A stretch of DNA of 12,936 nt from positions 1-12,936 of the forward strand of contig CAVIJD010000046.1 in NCBI GenBank assembly GCA_963643165.1, written 5' to 3'. The notes beneath the pieces are model-generated. The model ran no database searches. It was not told the DNA's origin and saw nothing but the letters and a program-made list of their open reading frames with translations. Shown one piece after another: positions 5,665-12,325 of the stretch. How positions within the stretch are numbered: position 1 is the stretch's first letter; each line of letters starts with the position of its first letter. A program made the position numbers and the translations under genes. This DNA is from F23-D06 sp963643165 (GTDB lineage Bacteria; Bacteroidota; Bacteroidia; Bacteroidales; WCHB1-69).

Positions 5665-7287
5665 TTAGAGTTGCGGACCGTAAGGGATGAGTTCTTTGCC
5701 CTGTTTGGTGTCGCTGAAGTTCTCGAAGTTCGAGATGAAGGAGGCGGCGAGGGTCTTGGCGTTTTCCGCGTAGGCTTTCTTGTCGCTCCAGCTGTTCTCG
5801 GGGTTGAGGATGCTGTCGTCAACCCCGGTGACATGTTTGGGGATGCTGAGGTTGAAAGGTTTGACGATCTCGGTTTCGCAGTTCAGCAGTTCGCCGTTGA
5901 GGATGGCCGTGATGATGGCGCGTGTGGCTTTCAGGGAGATGCGTTCTCCGACGCCGTAGCCGCCGCCGGTCCAGCCCGTGTTCACCAGGTAGGCGGTGGC
6001 GTGGTGCTGGTCGAGTTTGCGGGCCAGTTCTTCAGCGTATTTTGTGGGGTGCAGCAGCAGGAAGGCTGCGCCGAAGCACGACGAGAAGGTGGGCTGCGGC
6101 GTGACGATGCCGCGTTCGGTGCCGGCCAGTTTGGCGGTGTAGCCGCTCAGGTAATAGTACATGGTCTGCTCGCGGTTCAGGACGGCCACGGGCGGAAGCA
6201 CGCCGAAGGCGTCGGCCGACAGGAAGATGATCTTGCTGGGGTGCGTGCCGCGCGACACGGGCTTCACGATGTTGTTGATGTGGTAGATGGGGTAGGAGAC
6301 GCGTGTGTTCTCGGTCTTGGCGGCAGAGTCGAAGTCGATGTTGCCCTCGGCGTCCACGACGAGGTTCTCCAACAGGGCGTCGCGTTTGATGGCATGGAAG
6401 ATGTCGGGTTCTTTGGCCTCGCTCAGGTTGATGCACTTGGCATAGCAGCCGCCCTCGAAGTTGAAGATGCCGTCGTCGTCCCAGCCGTGCTCGTCGTCGC
6501 CGATGAGGGCGCGGTTCGGGTCCGTTGACAAGGTTGTCTTGCCTGTGCCGGAGAGCCCGAAGAAGATGGCCGTGTCGCCGTCTTTGCCTTGGTTGGCGGA
6601 GCAGTGCATGGCTGCCATGCCTTTCAGCGGCAAGAAATAGTTCATGACGGAGAAGATGCCCTTCTTCATCTCACCGCCGTACCAGGTGCCGCCGATGAGC
6701 GCCATCTTCTCGGTGAGGTTGAAGGCCACATACACTTCGCTGTGCAGTCCCATCTCTTTCCAGTCGGGATTGGTGGTCTTGCCCGCATTCAGCACAACAA
6801 AGTCGGGCTCAAAGTCTTTCAACTCTTCCTCGGTGGGACGGATGAACATGTTTTTCACGAAATGGGCCTGCCATGCCACCTCTGACACGAAGCGGACCTT
6901 CATGCGCGAGTTCTCGTTGGCGCCGCAATAGCCGTCCATGACATACACTTTCTTGCCCGTGAGCTGTTTTTGGGTGATGGCCTTGAGGTGCTCCCAGGTC
7001 TTCCCGTCAATGGGCTTGTTGTCAGAACCTTTCTTGCCGGGCTCTGCCCACCATACGTTGTCTTTGGTGTTCTCGTCTTTTACAATGTATTTGTCTTTCG
7101 GCGAACGTCCGGTGAAGATGCCCGTATCGACAGAGAGCGCGCCCGACTTTGTCAGGTATGCCTTCTCGTATCCCGTCAACTCAGGGTTGGTTTCGTGCAG
7201 GTACAATTCGTCGTATGACAAATTGTGGTAAATCTCTACAGGATTGGAAATTCCGAGTTTTTCCAGCTGTTCTTTAAGGTCTTTCAT
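5665..7287 (-). CDS. pckA: Phosphoenolpyruvate carboxykinase (ATP)
   Basis: 540 residues, the same length as E. coli PckA. It interconverts oxaloacetate plus ATP with PEP, CO2 and ADP; in Bacteroidetes it often runs in the CO2-fixing direction during fermentation to succinate, besides gluconeogenesis. Visible motifs: FTGRSPKDKY (58-67) with the oxaloacetate-binding Arg61, MHCSANQGKDGD before the kinase-1a P-loop GLSGTGKTT (244-252), IGDDEHGWDDDG with the metal-binding Asp pair, and TRVSYPIYHINNI. The ATP-type rather than GTP-type is clear from the P-loop form and overall similarity. It has a divergent promoter region shared with the nitroreductase gene, an about 80-nt A-rich 5' UTR and a strong terminator. 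Confidence 0.98.
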   Translation of the reverse strand: MKDLKEQLEKLGISNPVEIYHNLSYDELYLHETNPELTGYEKAYLTKSGALSVDTGIFTGRSPKDKYIVKDENTKDNVWWAEPGKKGSDNKPIDGKTWEHLKAITQKQLTGKKVYVMDGYCGANENSRMKVRFVSEVAWQAHFVKNMFIRPTEEELKDFEPDFVVLNAGKTTNPDWKEMGLHSEVYVAFNLTEKMALIGGTWYGGEMKKGIFSVMNYFLPLKGMAAMHCSANQGKDGDTAIFFGLSGTGKTTLSTDPNRALIGDDEHGWDDDGIFNFEGGCYAKCINLSEAKEPDIFHAIKRDALLENLVVDAEGNIDFDSAAKTENTRVSYPIYHINNIVKPVSRGTHPSKIIFLSADAFGVLPPVAVLNREQTMYYYLSGYTAKLAGTERGIVTPQPTFSSCFGAAFLLLHPTKYAEELARKLDQHHATAYLVNTGWTGGGYGVGERISLKATRAIITAILNGELLNCETEIVKPFNLSIPKHVTGVDDSILNPENSWSDKKAYAENAKTLAASFISNFENFSDTKQGKELIPYGPQL

Positions 7288-7367
7288 AAAAGATTGTTTT
7301 TAAGAAATGTATTGAATTGATTTGTTGATTTCGATTTTGTGTTGTGGCTTTTTATCCTGTTTTAAAT

Positions 7368-7390
7368 CGGCAGCAAAGATAGCAAAAATA
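7368..7390 (-). promoter_or_regulatory. Putative pckA promoter (two candidate -7 boxes)
   Basis: On the minus strand TATCTTTG (7381 to 7374), followed by CTGCCG, fits the -7 consensus; a second box TATTTTTG lies immediately upstream (7390 to 7383). The first is preferred because it carries the same downstream GCnGCCG extension as other promoters here. No clear -33 TTG is seen at normal spacing. Confidence 0.5.
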
Positions 7391-7406
7391 TCAAGTGCTT
7401 TTTTTG

Positions 7407-7420
7407 TATTTTTGCCGCCG
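7407..7420 (+). promoter_or_regulatory. Putative promoter (-7 box) of the nitroreductase gene
   Basis: TATTTTTG (7407-7414) fits the Bacteroidetes -7 consensus and is followed by CCGCCG, making a 14-mer identical to that at the glyA promoter. It is 25 bases from the nearer edge of the oppositely directed pckA box at 7374-7381, so the two -33 regions overlap. The 5' UTR to the ATG at 7490 would be about 70 nt. Confidence 0.6.
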
Positions 7421-7489
7421 TCGCGCTGAGGCCCAAGTGCGGCTCCGACGCATACATATATTATATAGTACTAAACACCAGTTACCGCA

Positions 7490-8248
7490 ATGCAGAACAT
7501 GAATGAAACCTTAGAGACGCTGTACAGCCATGTGAGTGTCCGCGAATATGAAGACCGCAAGGTTGAGAAAGAGACACTCGACCGCATACTCAAAGCCGCC
7601 TGCAGCGGTTCCACAATGGGCAACATGCAGCTTTTCAGTATCATCGTGACAGAGGACGAGGCTATGAAACAGCAACTTGCCCCCTATCACTTCAACCAGC
7701 CGATGGCCACCAAGGCGCCGCTGATGCTGACTTTCTGCGCCGACTTTCACCGTTTTGACCGCTATTGCGAGTGCCGCGGGGCGGAAACGGACGCTTACGG
7801 CAACCTGCAAGCCTACCAATGGGCGGTTACCGACGCGCTCATCGCCGCACAGAATGCCTGCGTGGCCGCCGAGGCCTGCGGACTCGGCCTCTGCTGGCTC
7901 GGCACGATTACCTATAATGTCAAGGATTTCATACGGATACTGAAACTTCCCAAACACGTCATCCCCGTGGCGTGCGTCACTATGGGCTATCCCAAACAGA
8001 AGCCCGCACTTACCCGCAAACTGCCCGTGCAGACGATGGTGCACCGCGAGGTTTACCGCGACTATGACCGCGAAAGCATCGACGAGGCCTACCGCGAGAT
8101 CGAGAACTCCGAAGAGACGAAAAGACTGCTTGTGGAAAATGACTTGCCTAACCTCGCCCAGATTTTCACCAAAAAACGCTATGTCAAGAAAGACAACGAG
8201 TTTTTCTCGACGGTGCTGGCCGAGGCGCTGAAAGAGCAAGGATTCTGA
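7490..8248 (+). CDS. NfsA/FRP-like nitroreductase family flavoprotein
   Basis: 252 residues, typical for the NfsA-like branch, which has a C-terminal extension beyond the roughly 200-residue core. The N terminus has the FMN-binding SVREYEDRKV (16-25) with Arg18, followed by SGSTMGNMQLFSIIV (39-53). The mid part AWEACGLGLCW-like segment reads AAEACGLGLCWLGTI and then VPVACVTMGYPKQKP-like (IPVACVTMGYPKQKP), all usual for FMN-dependent NAD(P)H oxidoreductases that act as homodimers. The physiological substrate (nitroaromatics, flavins, quinones or others) cannot be told. ATG 7490 is chosen; ATG 7499 (codon 4) is nearly as good. There is no Shine-Dalgarno. It has its own promoter, divergent from pckA, and no terminator is visible before corA's promoter. 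Confidence 0.88.
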   Translation: MQNMNETLETLYSHVSVREYEDRKVEKETLDRILKAACSGSTMGNMQLFSIIVTEDEAMKQQLAPYHFNQPMATKAPLMLTFCADFHRFDRYCECRGAETDAYGNLQAYQWAVTDALIAAQNACVAAEACGLGLCWLGTITYNVKDFIRILKLPKHVIPVACVTMGYPKQKPALTRKLPVQTMVHREVYRDYDRESIDEAYREIENSEETKRLLVENDLPNLAQIFTKKRYVKKDNEFFSTVLAEALKEQGF

Positions 8249-8250
8249 AC

Positions 8251-8287
8251 TTGCGGTTTTCCGTCTTTTTTGTATTTTTGCAACCGC
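8251..8287 (+). promoter_or_regulatory. Promoter of the corA-protease-ruvC operon
   Basis: TTG (8251-8253), 19 bases, TATTTTTG (8273-8280): the best match in this window to the full Bacteroidetes -33/-7 promoter. A perfect 6-bp inverted repeat GCGGTT (8253-8258) / AACCGC (8282-8287) brackets the -7 box, touching the -33 element on one side and the start region on the other; it may be a chance match or an operator. Confidence 0.65.
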
Positions 8288-8338
8288 TTCGTTAATCTAT
8301 AGCGCAATGTAGTCTTTTAATTGTTAATCCGGTAGTAG

Positions 8339-8346
8339 AAAGGAGG
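8339..8346 (+). promoter_or_regulatory. Strong Shine-Dalgarno of corA
   Basis: AAAGGAGG ends 8 nt before the ATG at 8355 and is a near-perfect complement of the usual 16S rRNA 3' end. It fixes the start codon. Other genes in this window lack such a site, as is normal for Bacteroidetes. Confidence 0.8.
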
Positions 8347-8354
8347 TTATAAGT

Positions 8355-9266
8355 ATGGTTGACACGATTGATTTCGGCACCTTTAAGTGGCATCATGTCA
8401 CCAATCCAACGGTCGAGGACCTGGATTTCCTGCGAGACAACTTCCATTTCCATCCCCTGGATATTGAAGACTGTTCCAGCTTTGTGCAGCGTCCTAAGAT
8501 CGACGAATACGACGACTATTATTTCCTGGTGCTCCATTTCCCGATGCAGGACAAGCGCACCCGCCTGGTGAAAACCGAAGAGACGAAGATCTTCTGGGGT
8601 CAAGACTACCTGATTACCGTGGGAAACTCCCACTATGTGGTGCAAGAACTTTTCAACTACTGCAAAATCAACCCTGAACCCGAAGACGAGGACGACATCA
8701 GCGGCACCAGCGACGCGACGCTCTACCACATCCTTTACCGGATGATGAAGGAGACGTTCCTGCTGGTGGAACGCATGGGCACCGAAATCGACTATATCAG
8801 CCGCGAATTGTTCAGCAGCAAGTCGGAGAAGATCATCGAACAGATTTCCCGCTTCCGCAAAAACATCATCCAGATAAACACCATGTTCCGCCCGCAGTTG
8901 AGGCTTTTCAACAAGTTCGAGTCCGGCGAAATCAAAGGTTTTGCCGACGATATGGAGGAGTACTGGGGCAACATCCTCGACTTCTACCAGAAAATGTGGG
9001 ATATGATTGACGACTACGGCGAATTGGTGGAGGGCCTTTCCAACACGTTCGATTCGTTGCAGACGAACAAGACGAATGAGATTATGCGGATGCTCACCAT
9101 CATATCCACCATCGTGCTGCCGTTGACCTTCATCAGCGGTCTGTACGGCATGAACGTACACCTGCCGCTCGCCGACTCGCCCTATGCGTTTCTCATCGTC
9201 TCCGGCTTCTGTGCGGTCATCGTCTTGATACTGGTTCTCTTTTTCGTCAAGAAACATTGGCTGTAA
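8355..9266 (+). CDS. corA: CorA family Mg2+ (divalent cation) channel/transporter
   Basis: 303 residues. The N-terminal cytoplasmic alpha/beta domain (about 1-110) and long helical stalk (about 120-240) are followed by two C-terminal membrane helices: TM1 about 243-263 ending in the signature YGMN (264-267), and TM2 about 275-298, with the basic KKHWL end. The pentameric family transports Mg2+ (also Co2+/Ni2+) across the inner membrane. The acidic run PEDEDD (about 114-119) in the cytoplasmic part may contribute to metal sensing, which is inference. Its start is defined by an AAAGGAGG site 8 nt upstream. It heads a unit with the aspartic protease gene (21-nt gap) and ruvC. Confidence 0.96.
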   Translation: MVDTIDFGTFKWHHVTNPTVEDLDFLRDNFHFHPLDIEDCSSFVQRPKIDEYDDYYFLVLHFPMQDKRTRLVKTEETKIFWGQDYLITVGNSHYVVQELFNYCKINPEPEDEDDISGTSDATLYHILYRMMKETFLLVERMGTEIDYISRELFSSKSEKIIEQISRFRKNIIQINTMFRPQLRLFNKFESGEIKGFADDMEEYWGNILDFYQKMWDMIDDYGELVEGLSNTFDSLQTNKTNEIMRMLTIISTIVLPLTFISGLYGMNVHLPLADSPYAFLIVSGFCAVIVLILVLFFVKKHWL

Positions 9267-9287
9267 TCTGAACAACGGTCTGCGGAG

Positions 9288-9716
9288 ATGGTATATACGG
9301 CGAAAATCATGTTGATGCAACTTGAAAAGGGCAACTACCACGCCCTCATACGGGGCAAGGCGTGCGGGCAGCCCATACGCATCGTGCTCGACACCGGCGC
9401 CTCGCGCAGCTGCCTCGACAAGGCTTTCCTGGAACAGTCCATGCCGGCCGTGCAACCCCAAAAGCACGACGGCATCACCGCCGGCATCGGGGGCGACGAC
9501 TTTGCCGTGTTTACCGCCAATGTCCCCGATTTCCGTATCGGCAGATTCTCGCTTCCCAACTATGAGAATGTGGCGCTGGTTGACTTCACCTATATCAACG
9601 AGGCTTACCGCCGCCTGCGCCGCAAACCTGTGCAGATGATCCTGGGCAGCGACTTCCTGGTGCGCCACCGTGCCGTTATCGACTTCGGACTTAATCTGTT
9701 CCACTTTGAGAAATGA
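9288..9716 (+). CDS. Retropepsin-like (clan AA) aspartic protease family protein
   Basis: 142 residues. The active-site motif IVLDTGASRSCL (32-43, catalytic Asp35) is followed by a glycine-rich flap-like segment ITAGIGGDDF (63-72) and the hydrophobic ILGSDFLV (118-125), the ordered marks of retropepsin folds. As a single-lobe protein it would have to dimerise to form a complete active site, like retroviral proteases. There is no signal peptide or membrane helix, so it is cytoplasmic as seen. Bacterial members have largely unknown substrates. It begins 21 nt after corA and its stop overlaps the ruvC start (ATGA), so it is translated from the same mRNA as ruvC. The ATG at 9288 is preceded by GCGGAG, a weak Shine-Dalgarno; ATG 9309 is an alternative start. 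Confidence 0.85.
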   Translation: MVYTAKIMLMQLEKGNYHALIRGKACGQPIRIVLDTGASRSCLDKAFLEQSMPAVQPQKHDGITAGIGGDDFAVFTANVPDFRIGRFSLPNYENVALVDFTYINEAYRRLRRKPVQMILGSDFLVRHRAVIDFGLNLFHFEK

Positions 9717-10297
9717 CGATGGAAAACGAGGAGGTGAAAATAGAACACAAGATCTTGGGCATTGACCCCGGCACGGCCGTGATGGGGTATGCCGTGCTCA
9801 ATACTAAACTGAACAAGTCGGAGGTGGAGGCCATCGGTGTGGTTCAGATGAAAGGCCTGCCCGACCATTATGCCAAGTTGAAGCATATTTTCGAGCGGAT
9901 TTCTGCCCTCATTGAGCAGTACCAGCCCGACATATTGGCGGTGGAAGCCCCATTCTACGGAAAAAATGTGCAGTCGATGTTGAAATTGGGACGGGCGCAG
10001 GGCATCGTGATGGCCTTATGCCTGCATGCCGGGATGGAGGTTTTTGAGTATGAGCCGCGCAAGATAAAGCAGTCGATTACGGGCAACGGCAATGCCGCCA
10101 AGGAGCAGGTCGCGGCCATGCTCGGGCACATGTACCCGCTCGACGACCTTCCGGAATTTCTGGACGCGACCGACGCGCTTGCCGCGGCAGTCTGCCACCA
10201 TTTGCAGTGCAGTCCCGCGCTCAAGACCGGGAGCAGCCGCAAATTCAGCAGTTGGAAGTCGTTTGTGCTGGACAATGAGAAAAGGATTCTGAAGTAA
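9713..10297 (+). CDS. ruvC: Holliday junction endonuclease RuvC
   Basis: 194 residues. RuvC cuts four-way DNA junctions in the RuvABC pathway of recombinational repair. The four catalytic acids of the RNase H-like fold are present: Asp18 in LGIDPGT, Glu78 in LAVEAPFYGKN, and Asp151 and Asp154 in LDATDALAAAVCHH. The conserved GRAQGI (93-98) and KQSITGNGNAAKEQV (119-133) also fit. The roughly 20 residues after the core (KFSSWKSFVLDNEKR) form a C-terminal extension relative to E. coli RuvC (173 residues). The start at 9713 overlaps the stop of the protease gene by 4 nt (ATGA), implying translational coupling; ATG 9719 is an alternative. It is the last gene of the core block before the restriction-modification genes. 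Confidence 0.97.
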   Translation: MTMENEEVKIEHKILGIDPGTAVMGYAVLNTKLNKSEVEAIGVVQMKGLPDHYAKLKHIFERISALIEQYQPDILAVEAPFYGKNVQSMLKLGRAQGIVMALCLHAGMEVFEYEPRKIKQSITGNGNAAKEQVAAMLGHMYPLDDLPEFLDATDALAAAVCHHLQCSPALKTGSSRKFSSWKSFVLDNEKRILK

Positions 10298-10312
10298 AGC
10301 ACACGCCTTAGC

Positions 10313-10367
10313 GGGCAAGGAATGCAGTTGCCCTCCACCGAGAATGCCCGGCTGTCGCAAGGCGGTG
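10313..10367 (+). other. Two small inverted repeats after ruvC
   Basis: GGGCAA (10313-10318) and TTGCCC (10328-10333) form a 6-bp stem with a 9-nt loop, followed by CACCG (10336-10340) pairing with CGGTG (10363-10367). Neither is followed by a T-run, so a classical terminator is not shown; a weak 3'-end structure for the corA-ruvC transcript is possible. Confidence 0.3.
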
Positions 10368-10387
10368 AAAGAAAAGGAAAATAACAG

Positions 10388-10395
10388 TATTTTTG
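10388..10395 (+). promoter_or_regulatory. Putative promoter (-7 box) of the restriction-modification operon
   Basis: TATTTTTG fits the Bacteroidetes -7 consensus and lies 48 nt before the GTG start. It suggests that the operon is read by the host housekeeping polymerase. No -33 TTG is visible at normal spacing. Confidence 0.5.
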
Positions 10396-10443
10396 CAGCG
10401 TTAAACCTGCATACCATACATTAAAACGGATGCACAATAAATC

Positions 10444-12318
10444 GTGGAGAAAAAAGAATTTATAGAATCGCGCAAACACGTAACTTTTGTTGACCTGTTC
10501 GCTGGCGCCGGCGGCATCAGCGAGGGCTTTATGCAGGCATATACCGATGACAAGTATTTCGATTTCCGTTTGGCAAGTGATATCAACGAGAACTGTGAAT
10601 TGACCCACCGGGCACGTTATAATAATGTGCTTGGACTTGACACGGAGTTTATTTGTCAAGACATCATGGAAGATTCTTTCCTGCCCAACCTTTTGAATAA
10701 GCTTAAAGGGCAAGAGATTGAAGTGGTGACAGGTGGACCAAGTTGCCAGTCGTTCAGTCTGGCTGGACGCAGAAAGAAACTCGACAAGCGCGACGACCTG
10801 TTTTTCCACTATCTCAAAGTAATAAAGGCTCTGCGTCCGAAATATTTTGTTATGGAAAACGTCAAAGGTATCCTTACAAAGGATGAAGGGCGCATCAAAG
10901 AACGTATACTTAGAGAAATACGTTCAATTGTAGACCCGATGGCCTTGCAGCAACTTCTTGATTATATTGAGGCTAAGTTGCAGAAGCGTATAGCCCCGGC
11001 TTTGTATGCTGTATTGTCAATGAAACTGCAATTGGAAGCCTATGATGACAATGAGAATGCAATAGAACAAGCTTTCTTTGACAATTTAGATACCCAACTG
11101 CGTGAACTTACTACTAAACATCTTGCCTACAATGTGAGCAAGAGCAATGACGCAGTAAACACGATCAGACATGGTCTGATATTGTTGAAAGAAAAGCAGT
11201 TGCGTGAAGAAATACGCAAGAAGGTCATTCAACTGAAGACAACAGCGCATATCGACAATGACCGCTTTGTTGACAAATACAATGCAGTTGTTGAAGCCGT
11301 GTCGACGGAGGACATATTCGACTCTATGGAGAAAGCGATCGATGATGTTGCGACTTTGGGAAATTGCAAGGAAGATGCCGATGTAATGAAGAAATCTTTG
11401 GAACTTTATGTTTCCACCTTTGATGAATGCATCGACTTCATTCGCGAAACTCTCTCACCAGACAAGAAAACGATAGAAGAGTTTGACAACATGATGAAGA
11501 AGGTCAGGCTTTACAACATTGAGAAGCCAATAGTTGTAATGTCCGCCAATTATGGTGTGCCTCAAAACCGTGAACGTGTGTTGTTCATAGGTTGTCGCAA
11601 CGACCAAGACCTTATCACCGAAATCCCGGCAACCGTAGCGGAATGCGACCGAGTAAAAGTGTACGAAGCCATTTGGGATATGGACACGCTTAGCAATGGC
11701 GAAACTGCGACAACATACAAAAAGCCGAAAACAATATCCGAGTACGAATGTGAGAAAAAGCAGCGGGCCCTGCAAGGAGAACCGGACGAACGAGGAATGC
11801 TGTATACGGAATGGTCTAAAATGGGAAGATTAGGTCATCGCTTTACTTTCGATGAAGAACCTTTCTATGTGGCAAATATGGATGAATTAGGGAAAGCTTC
11901 AATGCATAAGAAGATGGAACTATTCAACCATCAGACGAGTCTGCAAAATGAAACCGTCCGGGAGCGACTTCGCATTATTGCCAAACATGGTGATTACGAC
12001 GAAGCAAAGACTGAGCTGAAAGAGAAAGGTCTGGACTCCAATAAGCGAAATTACACAGTGCTTGACCCATTGGGGCAAAGTCCCACTGTCTGCACGATGC
12101 CCGATGATTTCATACACTATGCTGCGTGCCGTCCTATGACTGTGCGTGAGATGGCTCGTCTGCAGAGTTTCGATGATTCCTTTGTGTTCCAAGGGAAACG
12201 TCAAACAGGAGGCAACAACCGCCAAAAAGAGATACCGCAATACACGTTGGTAGGCAACGCCGTTCCCCCACTGATGGCAAGAGCTATCGCAAACACTATA
12301 CTTAAACACATAAAATAG
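10444..12318 (+). CDS. Type II DNA (cytosine-5) methyltransferase with a large insertion
   Basis: 624 residues from a GTG start; the frame is closed by TAA two codons upstream. All key C5-methyltransferase motifs are present in order: I VDLFAGAGGISEGF (16-29), IV GGPSCQSFS (97-105) with catalytic Cys101, VI MENVKG (137-142), VIII QNRER (374-378), and C-terminal X GNAVPP (604-609); YTVLDPLGQSPTV just before it belongs to the motif IX/target-recognition side. It transfers a methyl group from SAM to C5 of cytosine in its target site. The spacing Glu138 to Gln374 is 236 residues versus about 42 in M.HhaI, so roughly 190 residues are inserted, mostly helical and charged. The residue before Cys101 is Ser, not the usual Pro. 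The gene has markedly lower G+C than ruvC and corA, suggesting horizontal transfer. The recognition sequence cannot be read from the protein. The partner gene starts 7 nt after the stop. Confidence 0.95.
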   Translation: MEKKEFIESRKHVTFVDLFAGAGGISEGFMQAYTDDKYFDFRLASDINENCELTHRARYNNVLGLDTEFICQDIMEDSFLPNLLNKLKGQEIEVVTGGPSCQSFSLAGRRKKLDKRDDLFFHYLKVIKALRPKYFVMENVKGILTKDEGRIKERILREIRSIVDPMALQQLLDYIEAKLQKRIAPALYAVLSMKLQLEAYDDNENAIEQAFFDNLDTQLRELTTKHLAYNVSKSNDAVNTIRHGLILLKEKQLREEIRKKVIQLKTTAHIDNDRFVDKYNAVVEAVSTEDIFDSMEKAIDDVATLGNCKEDADVMKKSLELYVSTFDECIDFIRETLSPDKKTIEEFDNMMKKVRLYNIEKPIVVMSANYGVPQNRERVLFIGCRNDQDLITEIPATVAECDRVKVYEAIWDMDTLSNGETATTYKKPKTISEYECEKKQRALQGEPDERGMLYTEWSKMGRLGHRFTFDEEPFYVANMDELGKASMHKKMELFNHQTSLQNETVRERLRIIAKHGDYDEAKTELKEKGLDSNKRNYTVLDPLGQSPTVCTMPDDFIHYAACRPMTVREMARLQSFDDSFVFQGKRQTGGNNRQKEIPQYTLVGNAVPPLMARAIANTILKHIK

Positions 12319-12325
12319 GAAGCCT

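Noticed and set aside
5662..6528. 288-codon plus-strand frame opposite pckA
   Set aside because: Antisense shadow made almost only of Gly, Val, Asp, Ala and Glu; it also reads through the pckA terminator side without its own promoter.
8292..9704. 470-codon open frame on the minus strand opposite corA and the protease gene
   Set aside because: It lies entirely antisense to two genes with clear family motifs, is rich in His/Val/Asp as expected of an antisense shadow frame in GC-rich DNA, and has no recognisable domain.
9955..10809. 284-codon minus-strand frame across the ruvC/methyltransferase boundary
   Set aside because: Antisense to the catalytic parts of both genes and their intergenic region; no motif.
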